From positions 1 to 21,916 of the forward strand of contig JAJRAX010000061.1 in the NCBI GenBank assembly GCA_028679775.1: 21,916 nt of DNA. The letters are read 5' to 3'. The position numbers and the translations under genes were made by a program. Below the pieces are notes generated by a model. That model saw only the letters and a program-made list of their open reading frames with translations. It was not told the DNA's origin and did not search any database. Within the stretch, counting starts at the first letter, position 1, and each line of letters opens with the position of its first letter. Of this stretch, positions 1-7,178 are shown piece by piece. The stretch is from Methanothrix sp. (lineage in GTDB: Archaea > Halobacteriota > Methanosarcinia > Methanotrichales > Methanotrichaceae).

Positions 1-115
1 CAGCTTTGGCTGACTACAGCAAGGGAAATAGGCAGGGCCATACCAGTTCCACTGAAGCGAAGCCTTGCGGCAAGTTCAGCCTAGAAATCTTTATCTTGAT
101 TCTAATATCGTGTCC
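1..115. other. Left edge, no supported gene
   Basis: Open frames cross this stretch on both strands, but none has a recognisable motif, and all run straight into the repeat element that begins near 116. It could hold the tail of something interrupted by the window edge. I see nothing I can name. Confidence 0.3.
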
Positions 116-380
116 ATCACCCCAACCGAGCCGCTCCCGCCTTTGCCCGTCATCCCCCTCGGCTCGCTTGTCATCGTCGAGGGCCGCGCTCCTGCGCCGC
201 GGCGCTGCATCTTCTGCACGGCTCGCCCGTAGTGGCAGTAGCATTCTACGACCCGCGGCTGGGGGTGGTCGTGGTGGCAACCCACAGCCCCCCGCCGAGG
301 CCAGGTGGTGGATGTGACGCTGCCTGCGGAGGGAACGGATGGCAGACGGTGATTGCGGCTTGAACCGGGCGGCTCTGGCC
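116..380 (+). repeat. GC-rich dispersed repeat, copy 1
   Basis: First of three same-orientation copies of a GC-rich element. It shares the block tttgcccgtcatccc, the run ggctcgcttgtcatcgt and the core hairpin (257-289) with copy 3, and the same blocks with small changes with copy 2. The match is clear to about 333 and weak beyond, so the 3' third is either diverged or replaced. It lies upstream of the antitoxin/MazF-like pair. Open frames inside it change frame between copies, so it looks non-coding. Its nature (MITE-like element, structured RNA or recombination site) is unknown. Confidence 0.75.
257..289 (+). other. Conserved hairpin in repeat copy 1
   Basis: The arms GGCTGGGGGT and ACCCACAGCC pair over 10 positions with one internal G/A mismatch, around a 13-nt loop. 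Equivalent hairpins occur at 1272-1304 and 2427-2460. The outer five pairs persist in all copies even where single bases differ, by use of G-T wobble. Confidence 0.45.
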
Positions 381-401
381 CGACTGGAGAATATTTATGG
401 A

Positions 402-410
402 TTTATAAAA
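402..410 (+). promoter_or_regulatory. TATA-like box upstream of antitoxin/toxin pair
   Basis: The sequence tttataaaa is a good archaeal TATA-box candidate in the AT-rich stretch after repeat copy 1. Two weaker candidates lie nearer the gene (around 498-506 and 553-562), so the leader length is uncertain. The nearest one would give an almost leaderless message starting at the 586 gene. Confidence 0.35.
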
Positions 411-585
411 CCGCGAGACAAACATGTCAAGCCCTCAAGACAGGACAGACAAATGAATGATAGAGTTCCTCGTGGTCTTGTATCCTACATCATGCAACTA
501 TAAATGCAGCCAATGGCGGTTCACGACTGCCTCATATTGCTGCATGGCAAAGAGATATTTATCATAATCGACAAGAGAGATATGC

Positions 586-774
586 ATGGATATCGAAGCT
601 GAGGTCTTAGAGATGAAACAGATGCTCATGGACATCTCCAGAAGGATTGATAATGTGGTTGATGAGAGAATGACTGAAGCGCTCATGAAATTATCTGAAG
701 AATCACTTATCGAGCTATACAAGGATGAACCGGATCTTTATAATATTTCAGATCTTAAGGTACGGTACAAATGA
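586..774 (+). CDS. Putative antitoxin of MazF/PemK-like toxin
   Basis: A 62-residue, acidic, mostly helical protein. Its stop overlaps the start of the next gene (ATGA at 771-774), so the two are translationally coupled. Size, charge and position directly before a PemK/MazF-type toxin make an antitoxin role likely. The N-terminal two thirds (residues 1-45) look like a continuous helix or coiled coil, rich in Met, Glu and Arg, and I see no ribbon-helix-helix or AbrB signature. The C-terminal tail (around residues 46-62) could be the part that wraps the toxin. A purine-rich gagaga sits just upstream of the start. The antitoxin assignment rests on context; the sequence itself is not one I recognise. 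Confidence 0.7.
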   Translation: MDIEAEVLEMKQMLMDISRRIDNVVDERMTEALMKLSEESLIELYKDEPDLYNISDLKVRYK

Positions 775-1100
775 AGGGGAAGATCGTCCTGATACCGGTA
801 CCCTATACCGATCTGACTGCTGCAAAGCTGCGACCAGCACTTGTGATCTTTGAAGGAAGACAGGATCTGATAGTGGCAGCCATAACAACAACGAAAGCCA
901 ATGCATTTCCCGGATTGGATGTTATTATCGGCATCAAATCTAGAAATTTTTCTAAGACTGGCTTGAAGACCACATCCGTCCTGAAGCTGACCAAAATCTC
1001 AACCATCCGCAAAGACCTTGCAGAAGGTGAGCTAGGCGATATCGAAGGCGATTTGAGAGATGAAGTCAATGGCAATTTGAAGCGAATCTTCGAGATATGA
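771..1100 (+). CDS. MazF/PemK-family toxin (putative mRNA endoribonuclease)
   Basis: A 109-residue protein of normal family length. The N-terminus has the PemK/MazF pattern: a short beta strand (KIVLIPVPYTDL, residues 3-14), then KLRPALVI (residues 19-26), which is the family's K-RPA-V motif. The later stretch with S-VLKLTKISTI and the C-terminal helix containing G-L-GDI also fit the PemK fold. Known members cut mRNA in a sequence-specific way and are held inactive by the upstream partner. It ends only about 24 bp before repeat copy 2. The toxin fold is well supported; activity in this organism is inference. It could equally be a domesticated or weakly active PemK-like protein. Confidence 0.8.
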   Translation: MKGKIVLIPVPYTDLTAAKLRPALVIFEGRQDLIVAAITTTKANAFPGLDVIIGIKSRNFSKTGLKTTSVLKLTKISTIRKDLAEGELGDIEGDLRDEVNGNLKRIFEI

Positions 1101-1123
1101 TAGCTGCTTTCATCGTCTACTCC

Positions 1124-1443
1124 ATCGCCGTCTCCTCGCCGTAGCTCGCTGCCATCATTGCCCGTCATCCCCCCACGACTCGCTCGTGATCGTCGAGGGC
1201 CGTGCGCCCTTAACCGGCGCTGCACCCGGCTAGCATGGCTCGCCCGCAGCGGCCTAGGGCAGCCGACCCCCGGTTGGGGGCAGTCGTTGTGGCAAGCCAC
1301 AGCCGGAAATGGCAGGTGGATGTGAAGATGCCTGCAGAGAGGTAGGGGCCAAATGTCCGGTGGTCACAGCCCGGCAGGCTGGGATCAGTAAGCGCGTGCG
1401 ATCCAACCCATTCAAGCTGGCGAAAGTTAGTTATCTTGGGCAG
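1124..1443 (+). repeat. GC-rich dispersed repeat, copy 2
   Basis: Second copy, about 320 bp. It shares with copy 3 the block gcggcctagggcagccgacc, the hairpin region, and a long 3' part including gtaggggcc, atgtccgg, gatccaa and ttcaagctgg, up to cttgggcagt at the end. Copy 1 shares the 5' two thirds. It fills the whole space between the MazF-like gene and the HEPN gene, so any promoter for the HEPN pair lies inside it or upstream of the toxin pair. Confidence 0.8.
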
Positions 1444-1463
1444 TGGATGCATATCTGAGTTGA

Positions 1464-1880
1464 ATGAATAGGGAGCAATTCCAGGAGCTTGCATTGATCC
1501 GGCTAAAAGAATCGGAGGCCTTGCTTGATGCAGATTGCTGGGATGGAGCGTATTATCTATGTGGATATGCCATTGAATGCGCTCTAAAAGCATGTATATC
1601 AAAAAAGACGAAGGAGCATGATTTTCCACCACCCAGATCTACTATCGAAAAATACTACACACACAATCTGAAGCTTCTAATGGAGTCCGCCGGACTTGAT
1701 GTTCAATTGAAGATTGATATGAAATCTGATCCAGAGCTTGAGGTAAACTGGTATGCTGCAGTTGCCTGGAACGAGTCCAGCCGATACGAAAAACATGGCA
1801 ATAAGCAAGCCCAAGATCTTCATTTGGCAGTAAATGATCCCAATCATGGTGTTCTCAAATGGCTAAAACAGCATTGGTAG
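1464..1880 (+). CDS. HEPN domain protein
   Basis: A 138-residue protein. The N-terminal helix pair (residues 3-45), with a DGAYYLCGYAIECALKA segment at 27-43, is typical of HEPN proteins of the 'GYAxECALKA' type, followed by a second helical half with THNLKLLMESAGL (residues 66-78). HEPN proteins are commonly RNases or toxins paired with a nucleotidyltransferase or another antitoxin. The classical R-x(4-6)-H catalytic motif is not obvious here: the nearest pair is Arg58 and His67, which are too far apart. It may therefore be a non-catalytic HEPN or use another site. The next gene overlaps it by 22 nt. The start lies about 20 bp after repeat copy 2 and has no clear Shine-Dalgarno sequence. Confidence 0.75.
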   Translation: MNREQFQELALIRLKESEALLDADCWDGAYYLCGYAIECALKACISKKTKEHDFPPPRSTIEKYYTHNLKLLMESAGLDVQLKIDMKSDPELEVNWYAAVAWNESSRYEKHGNKQAQDLHLAVNDPNHGVLKWLKQHW

Positions 1881-2233
1881 ACAAGTATCTAAATGACGGC
1901 AGAATGCTGGTATCAGCTCTTGATAGAGATGGCTTTCTAATTGATACGGCCATGTGGTTTTATTCTGATGAGCTGGGTGAGTGGCAGCTCATAGTTGCTA
2001 CGCCTTTGGTGGACCAGTTAGGCCTCAGAGAAACTCTCAGACGGGTTCGGTCAATCATAGGAAATCTGACCTCTATTTCATTGTCATTATCTGATATATC
2101 CCTCTTAAGTCCTAATAATAATCTGATAAATGCCATAAAAACTACTGTGCGCCGATCAAAAGATGTAACTCTCAAAGGTACTGTGACAAATGGCATACTT
2201 GTCAATGATGCCTACATATATTGCGTAGCTTAA
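1859..2233 (+). CDS. Conserved HEPN-linked protein, possible antitoxin
   Basis: A 124-residue protein of unknown function, starting inside the end of the HEPN gene. A GGTG at 1848-1851 is a suitable ribosome binding site for ATG 1859. Visible features are a segment ALDRDGFLIDTAMWFY (residues 20-35), then EWQLIVATPLVDQLG (41-55), a Leu-rich middle, and an end of the type NGILVNDAYIY (112-122). I recall similar proteins next to HEPN genes in bacteria, so it probably belongs to a conserved HEPN-partner family, but I cannot name it. Overlap and pairing suggest an antitoxin or a regulatory subunit. A damaged second copy lies at 2610-2790. Confidence 0.65.
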   Translation: MAKTALVDKYLNDGRMLVSALDRDGFLIDTAMWFYSDELGEWQLIVATPLVDQLGLRETLRRVRSIIGNLTSISLSLSDISLLSPNNNLINAIKTTVRRSKDVTLKGTVTNGILVNDAYIYCVA

Positions 2234-2271
2234 TTAGCGTACAGAATTTGATTTGTGGTTTGTCTGCCTAA

Positions 2272-2603
2272 TCGCCGTCCCCTCTCCGTGGCTCGCTTCC
2301 GCCTTTGCCCGTCATCCCTCGCGGCTCGCTTGTCATCGTGGCGGGCCGGGCGCCGATCTAGCGCTACGGCATGGCCCTGCATCTGCTTCACGGCTCGCCT
2401 GCAGCGGCCTAGGGCAGCCGACCCGTGGCTGGGGGCCGTCGTGGTGGCAAACCCACAGTCGGGAATGGCAGGTGGTGGATGTGACGATGCCTGTGGGGGG
2501 TAGGGGCCCAATGTCCGGCGGTCGCAGCCCTGCAGGTTGAGCTCAGTGAGCGGTTGCGATCCAATCTATTCAAGCTGGTGAAAGTCAGTTGTCTTGGGCA
2601 GTT
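2272..2603 (+). repeat. GC-rich dispersed repeat, copy 3
   Basis: Third copy, about 330 bp. It shares the 5' end (tccgcctttgcccgtcatccc) mainly with copy 1 and the 3' half mainly with copy 2, a mosaic pattern that hints at gene conversion or recombination between copies. The element ends at cttgggcagt, and the remnant of the HEPN-partner gene starts about 7 bp later. Confidence 0.8.
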
Positions 2604-2609
2604 AGACAA

Positions 2610-2790
2610 TCTAATCGATTCGGTCATGTGGTTTTATTCGGATGAGCTGGATGAGTAGCAGCTCATAGTTGCTGCGTCTTTGGTGGATCAGTTAGGCCTC
2701 AGAGAAACCCTTAGACGGGTTCAGTCAATCATAGGGAATCTGACCTCGATTAACGCTCAAAGGCACTGTGGCAAATGGCATACTGGTTAA
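2610..2790 (+). pseudogene. Decayed copy of the HEPN-linked partner gene
   Basis: Aligns to the intact gene at 1936-2077 with a constant offset of 674 and resumes after an 89-nt deletion (intact 2078-2166 are missing between 2751 and 2752). The intact codon TGG at 1982 (Trp42) is TAG at 2656-2658, and the deletion also shifts the frame. The first 25 codons and the whole HEPN gene are absent: the homology begins a few bases after repeat copy 3. It is dead by three independent lesions. It shows that the repeat plus HEPN/partner unit was once duplicated in tandem and then lost. Confidence 0.85.
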
Positions 2791-2816
2791 GATGGGCGAG
2801 TTGAAGATGACAAAAA

Positions 2817-3572
2817 CTATATCACCGCATCCTGTAAGGCGTCATGGCAGCGGCACGACCGCCCATCAGAAATCTTCTGAGAAGCCTGATAGATTATCTC
2901 CCTGACGACATCCTGGCAGCTTTTCATGATATTGGCGATATCCAAGATGGAAAGATCGCCGACTGCGGCCATTCCAGCAGCAGGATTGGTGACGATGCAT
3001 AGCGACGCATAGCACAACGCCGCTTCCCTAGCCAGCGTTACCTCCGGATAGCCGGTCATGCCAATAACATCCCCGAACTGGCGCATCATCCTGATCTGAG
3101 CCGGCGACTCCAGATGCGGGCCCTCTGCGCAGACGTAGACCCCTTCGGCTGCTGGATGGCCGACTGACCGGGCCGCGTCCGACAGGGCAGCTCGCAGCAC
3201 CGGGCAATAGGGCTCGCTCATGTCCACATGGACAGCTCTATCCTCAAAGAATGTATTGGGCCGACATTTGGTGAACTCCACAAAATCAGATGGAAGAAAT
3301 ATGCTGCCAGGAGAGTGCCCTGACATGCTTCCTACGGTGTTTGTGGAGATGACTGCAGTTGCACCCGATCCCTTGGCAGCGGAGACTAATGCCCTGTAGT
3401 TGACTTTATGAGGTGGAAGGTGGCCGTCTCCGTGCCGGGAGATGAAGGCCACTTTGGTCCCTTTCATCCGGCAACGAATTATGGGAACTCTGCCGTAGGG
3501 CGTCTCTATCTCGTCCGCTAATCCCTCCATAACAAAGCCCACACCGCCAATTACAGCCAGATCGGAATTCAT
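2817..3572 (-). CDS. mtnP: MTAP-family phosphorylase, probably methylthioinosine phosphorylase
   Basis: A 251-residue purine nucleoside phosphorylase of the MtnP/MTAP family, which splits 5'-methylthio-nucleosides into base and 5-methylthioribose-1-phosphate. Family motifs are RHGDGH (46-51, phosphate site), NYRA (58-61), MSEPY (118-122), EGPHLES (150-156) and GMTGYPE (171-177). At the base-binding loop human MTAP has Asp220-x-Asp222, which hold the adenine amino group; here the loop reads TNPAAG (195-200), with Asn196 and Ala198. An Asn there is the pattern of 6-oxopurine enzymes such as 5'-methylthioinosine phosphorylase. In methanogens methylthioadenosine is deaminated first, so this fits. 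It lies 39 bp downstream of mtnA, which would use its product. No strong ribosome binding site is visible. Confidence 0.85.
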   Translation of the reverse strand: MNSDLAVIGGVGFVMEGLADEIETPYGRVPIIRCRMKGTKVAFISRHGDGHLPPHKVNYRALVSAAKGSGATAVISTNTVGSMSGHSPGSIFLPSDFVEFTKCRPNTFFEDRAVHVDMSEPYCPVLRAALSDAARSVGHPAAEGVYVCAEGPHLESPAQIRMMRQFGDVIGMTGYPEVTLAREAALCYASLCIVTNPAAGMAAVGDLSILDIANIMKSCQDVVREIIYQASQKISDGRSCRCHDALQDAVI

Positions 3573-3611
3573 GAGACAAGATATGTCGGCTGCTTTAAAG
3601 CATTAATTGCC

Positions 3612-4628
3612 TCAAATCGGCGGCATGAGCGGTGGCCGGAATACCCCCTTCTCAGTGATCAGGCCGCTCACTAGCTCAAGGGGCGTAGCATCAAATGCAG
3701 GGTTGTAGACATCAATGCCCTGAGGGGCCAGCCGCGTTCCGCCCAGGGTGCAGATCTCATCCCTGTCCCGCTCCTCCACGATGATGTCCGATTCCTCGTG
3801 CTGGCGATCAAATGTGGAGAGAGGCGCTGCCACATAAAAGGGAATCTTGTGATACTTGGCCAAAACCGCATGGCTGTAGGTGCCGATCTTGTTGAAGACG
3901 ACATCTCTTGTGATGCGATCTGCTCCAACAATGACCTTGTCTATCATGCCCTTTCTCATCAGGCTGCCGGACATGCTATCGCAGATGAGAGTGACCGGGA
4001 TTTTGTCCGAAGAAAGCTCCCAGGCAGTCAGACGCGAGCCCTGATGCAAAGGCCTGGTCTCGCAGGAATAGACATGGATCTGCTTGCCTGCGGCACATGC
4101 CGAGCGCACCACACCTAAAGCAGTTCCCCAGCCCACACAGGCCAGCCTGCCGGCATTGCAATGAGTGAGGACACAATCGCCGTCGTCGAGGAGCTTGGCC
4201 CCATTCTTTCCGATGAGCTTGTTAATGCGAATGTCCTCTAGAGCTATATCTTCTGCCTCGGCGAGAGCGTGCTGCCGAATCTCCTCGACGGTCTCACCTA
4301 AATAGGCAGCCGAGATCGCCCTGTCCACCCCCCAGGAGAGGTTCACGGCAGTCGGCCGCGAGGCTTTGATCATATCTGCAGCAGTCTCCAGATCAGCCAT
4401 CATCTCCTGAGCGTTCGAGGTCCGCGAGAGATCTGCTGCCAGCGCCACACCATAAGCGCCCGCAGCTCCGAGCGCTGGAGCGCCTCGCACACGCAGGAGC
4501 TTTATGGCATCGATGAGCTGCCGGACATTTTTTATGCGGATGGGCAATAGCTTGCATGGCAGAAGGGTCTGATCGATCAGCCACAGTCCTCCATCCCACC
4601 AGATGGTCAGCGACTCGCACGTGCTCAA
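3612..4628 (-). CDS. mtnA: Methylthioribose-1-phosphate isomerase
   Basis: A 338-residue aldose-ketose isomerase of the MtnA / eIF2B-alpha-like family, converting 5-methylthioribose-1-phosphate to methylthioribulose-1-phosphate. Family motifs are LRVRGAPALG (45-54), the THCNAG motif with catalytic Cys157 (155-160), and VGADRI with catalytic Asp237 (234-239). The related ribose-1,5-bisphosphate isomerase is an alternative, but the CNAG/GADRI spacing and the phosphorylase next door favour MtnA. The start is a TTG at 4628; a GGTGATC (4634-4640) lies 5 nt upstream as ribosome binding site, and no ATG fits the conserved N-terminus. First gene of a two-gene minus-strand operon. Confidence 0.92.
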   Translation of the reverse strand: MSTCESLTIWWDGGLWLIDQTLLPCKLLPIRIKNVRQLIDAIKLLRVRGAPALGAAGAYGVALAADLSRTSNAQEMMADLETAADMIKASRPTAVNLSWGVDRAISAAYLGETVEEIRQHALAEAEDIALEDIRINKLIGKNGAKLLDDGDCVLTHCNAGRLACVGWGTALGVVRSACAAGKQIHVYSCETRPLHQGSRLTAWELSSDKIPVTLICDSMSGSLMRKGMIDKVIVGADRITRDVVFNKIGTYSHAVLAKYHKIPFYVAAPLSTFDRQHEESDIIVEERDRDEICTLGGTRLAPQGIDVYNPAFDATPLELVSGLITEKGVFRPPLMPPI

Positions 4629-4636
4629 GAAAAGAT

Positions 4637-4650
4637 CACCAGATATGGTG
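4637..4650. promoter_or_regulatory. Inverted repeat at mtnA ribosome binding site
   Basis: CACCA-gata-TGGTG is a perfect 5-bp inverted repeat overlapping the Shine-Dalgarno sequence of mtnA. In the message it could form a small hairpin that hides the ribosome binding site; in DNA it could be an operator. Either role is inference. Confidence 0.3.
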
Positions 4651-4660
4651 CTGATGTGCT

Positions 4661-4672
4661 GATAATATCAAT
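4661..4672 (-). promoter_or_regulatory. TATA-like box for mtnA-mtnP
   Basis: On the minus strand the sequence reads ttgatattatc. A start site about 26 nt downstream would fall near 4640, immediately at the ribosome binding site and inverted repeat of mtnA, giving a very short leader. Confidence 0.35.
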
Positions 4673-4717
4673 TTTTGCTTTCAATGAGATTCCGATCGCA
4701 GTTAGACTGAAGAGAGC

Positions 4718-4730
4718 TTTTTATAGTTTG
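4718..4730 (+). promoter_or_regulatory. TATA-like box for the hybrid histidine kinase
   Basis: The sequence ctttttatagttt lies in the 230-bp divergent region between mtnA and the kinase gene. Transcription would start near 4750, leaving a leader of 50-110 nt depending on which start codon is used. Confidence 0.35.
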
Positions 4731-4859
4731 AACCATTTGACTTAATGGCTTTTGCCCTCCGATCGAATTGAGTGATAGCACTTTTTGAGGCAGGGAATCT
4801 CTGTGGATACAGAAATCGAGATCATCGCGAACATTGAAGGAATTTGCAGGCGACAATCG

Positions 4860-7178
4860 ATGCCATCCGGAAAAGACAGATCGAGCCCCTCCAGAGGCCT
4901 CTGCTTAATGCTATGCCTGTTGATCTCGATGACCTTTGTGGCGACAACATTTGCAGCTGAAGGAAGTCAGCCCCAGATCCTGAACACCTCTAGCTCGGTC
5001 AGGGCCTTGAACGGAGACGAGCTGCCTGCCGCCCAAAACATCTCCACAACGCTCAAGTTCGATCAGGAGCAACTGGACAGTTTTGGCATATCTGGGCGAT
5101 CATTGCTTCAGGAAAGCGAGATCATAAACACACCGTCATCTATCTTTGAGGCAAATGATAACTTGATATTAGCATTGGCCACCATGCTGATCTCCATTGT
5201 GCTGGGTCTCGTCATAATCTCAGCTCTGAATATCAGACAGCGATCAAGAACCGAGAGGGATCTGAAAGAGAGCGAGCAGAAGTACCGGGAGCTATCCCTA
5301 CAGCTGCCTCAGACCACATTCGAGCTGGATGCTTATGGCAATCTGATTTTTATCAATCAATTCGGCAGACATTCCCTCGGCTACAACAAGGACGACCTGA
5401 AAGCCGGATTGAACATACTTCAGATCATGGCGGACGAAGATCGAGAGAGGATGAAAGAAGACTTCAACCTGGCTATGCAGGGAACAGCTCAGGCAGAAGA
5501 ATACCGGATAAAGAAAAAGGACGGCAGCACATTTCCAGCCATTGCTTATTCTATACCGATAATCAAAGAGGGCAAGACGATTGGGCTGAGAGGGATCTTT
5601 CTGGACATATCTGAACGAAAACGAACTGAGACGGCCCTGAAGGAATCTGAGAATAAGTTCAGGGTGCTGGCGGAAAAGTCCCTCGTAGGTGTCTACATCG
5701 TCCAGGACTGGAAGTTCAAGTACGTCAACCCCAGGTTTGCGGAGATTTTTGGATACAGTGTAGATGAGATGATCCTCAAGATGGGGCCGATGGATCTGAC
5801 TGACGAAGACGAACTGAAAGGAATCAATGAGGGAATAGGAAACAAGCTAGCCGGCGAGAACGGCTCGTATTATTATGAGGTTCAAGGGACCACCAAGACA
5901 GGAGAGATCGTGGACATCCTGGTCTTTGGATCGATGACAAATTATGAGTCCAGGCCGGCAGTGATGGGAACTATTCTCGATATAACCGAACGAAAGCGCA
6001 TCGATCTCGACCTCTTGAAGGCCAAGGAGGCTGCAGAGGCCGCTGCAAGGGCGAAATCGGATTTTCTGGCGAACATGAGCCATGAGATCAGGACGCCAAT
6101 GAACGCAGTGATAGGAATGACCAGCCTCATTTTGAGAACCGAACTGAGTCCAGAGCAGACGGAGTACATTGTAACCATAAAAAATAGTGGCGAAGCACTG
6201 CTCTCCATCATAAACGATATCCTCGACTTCTCAAGTATTGAGAGAGGAAAGATCGATTTGGAGAACCTTCCGCTCGATTTGAAAAGCTGCATTGAGGAAT
6301 CAATGAATATAGTCTCTGCTCTCGCCAGCAACAAAGGCCTTGAGCTTCGTTATTTCGCGCGGGGATTTATCCCTGATGCGATTTTAGGAGACGAATCAAG
6401 GATACGCCAGATTCTGGTAAATCTGCTCTCCAATGCGGTGAAGTTCACAGAAAAAGGAGAGATCGAGGTTTGGTGCCAGGCAGACGGAATTGATCCTGAT
6501 AGAAACAGATACCTAATTCACATATTCGTCAGAGATACTGGGATTGGCATACCTCAGGAGACCCAAAAGAAGCTCTTCCAGCCATTCTCGCAGGCCGATG
6601 CATCCACCTCCAGAAAATATGGCGGAAATGGTCTCGGGCTTGCCATCAGCAAGAGGCTTGTAGAGCTGATGGGTGGCAGAATATGGGTAGAGAGCATCGC
6701 TAACATGGGCAGCACATTTCATTTTACATTTCCTGCTGAAGTGTCCGCTCTGCCTGCCAAAAAAGCATCGCTCACACCCACAGAATTAGACCATCCAAGG
6801 CCAAACCGGGAACGATCCATTCTCCTGGCAGAGGATAACATGGTTAACCAGAGGATGGCCATTCTCATGCTCAAGAAGCTGGGGTACAATGCAGATACGG
6901 TGACCAACGGGCAGGAGGTTCTTTATGCATTGGAGCGGAAAACCTATGACCTGATATTGATGGATGTGCAGATGCCTGAGATGGACGGCCTGGAGGCCAC
7001 CCGAGAGATACGCCGACGATGGCCGTCCAATGGTCTGAAAATTGTGGCTTTAACTGCTCATGCCATTGCTGGCGACAGAGAACGATGTCTTGACGCTGGG
7101 ATGGACGACTATCTGTGCAAGCCGATCAATATCGAGGATCTCAAGGCAGCCCTGGAACGAGCATTCATCAATTTATGA
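4860..7178 (+). CDS. Membrane hybrid histidine kinase, PAS-PAS-HisKA-HATPase-REC
   Basis: With ATG 4860 the protein has 772 residues. A Lys/Arg-rich start and hydrophobic stretch (around 13-33) form a signal peptide or first TM; a roughly 70-residue outside segment and a second TM (about 102-124) follow. Two PAS domains (about 142-258 and 266-380) each end in a DI(S/T)ER-type PAC motif. HisKA has SHEIRTPMN with the phospho-acceptor His408. HATPase_c has the N-box NLLSNAVKF (from 521), DTGIGIP (559) and GGNGLGLAI (588). A C-terminal receiver has phospho-acceptor Asp702 in [13 protein letters not shown] and the conserved Thr/Lys later. An in-frame TTG at 4785 and GTG at 4803 (preceded by aggga) would add 25 or 19 residues, but ATG 4860 gives the cleanest signal peptide. 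No separate response regulator lies next to it; the ligand is unknown. Confidence 0.93.
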   Translation: MPSGKDRSSPSRGLCLMLCLLISMTFVATTFAAEGSQPQILNTSSSVRALNGDELPAAQNISTTLKFDQEQLDSFGISGRSLLQESEIINTPSSIFEANDNLILALATMLISIVLGLVIISALNIRQRSRTERDLKESEQKYRELSLQLPQTTFELDAYGNLIFINQFGRHSLGYNKDDLKAGLNILQIMADEDRERMKEDFNLAMQGTAQAEEYRIKKKDGSTFPAIAYSIPIIKEGKTIGLRGIFLDISERKRTETALKESENKFRVLAEKSLVGVYIVQDWKFKYVNPRFAEIFGYSVDEMILKMGPMDLTDEDELKGINEGIGNKLAGENGSYYYEVQGTTKTGEIVDILVFGSMTNYESRPAVMGTILDITERKRIDLDLLKAKEAAEAAARAKSDFLANMSHEIRTPMNAVIGMTSLILRTELSPEQTEYIVTIKNSGEALLSIINDILDFSSIERGKIDLENLPLDLKSCIEESMNIVSALASNKGLELRYFARGFIPDAILGDESRIRQILVNLLSNAVKFTEKGEIEVWCQADGIDPDRNRYLIHIFVRDTGIGIPQETQKKLFQPFSQADASTSRKYGGNGLGLAISKRLVELMGGRIWVESIANMGSTFHFTFPAEVSALPAKKASLTPTELDHPRPNRERSILLAEDNMVNQRMAILMLKKLGYNADTVTNGQEVLYALERKTYDLILMDVQMPEMDGLEATREIRRRWPSNGLKIVALTAHAIAGDRERCLDAGMDDYLCKPINIEDLKAALERAFINL

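Noticed and set aside
116..2603. Open reading frames inside the three repeats, on both strands
   Set aside because: They are Arg/Pro/Ala-rich products of GC-rich DNA. The frames differ between copies and no protein motif is shared, so coding is unlikely.
116..2603. CRISPR array or integron attC series
   Set aside because: The repeats are about 300 bp, only three, separated by about 740-830 bp of coding sequence, and lack short regular spacing, an integrase, or attC-type core sites that I can see.
1..2816. Insertion sequence or prophage
   Set aside because: No transposase, integrase or phage gene is visible, and no terminal inverted repeats or target duplications could be found by eye.
4785..4859. 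TTG/GTG-started extension of the histidine kinase
   Set aside because: It places about 25 non-hydrophobic residues before a clear signal peptide. ATG 4860 gives the usual layout, although GTG 4803 with aggga before it cannot be fully excluded.
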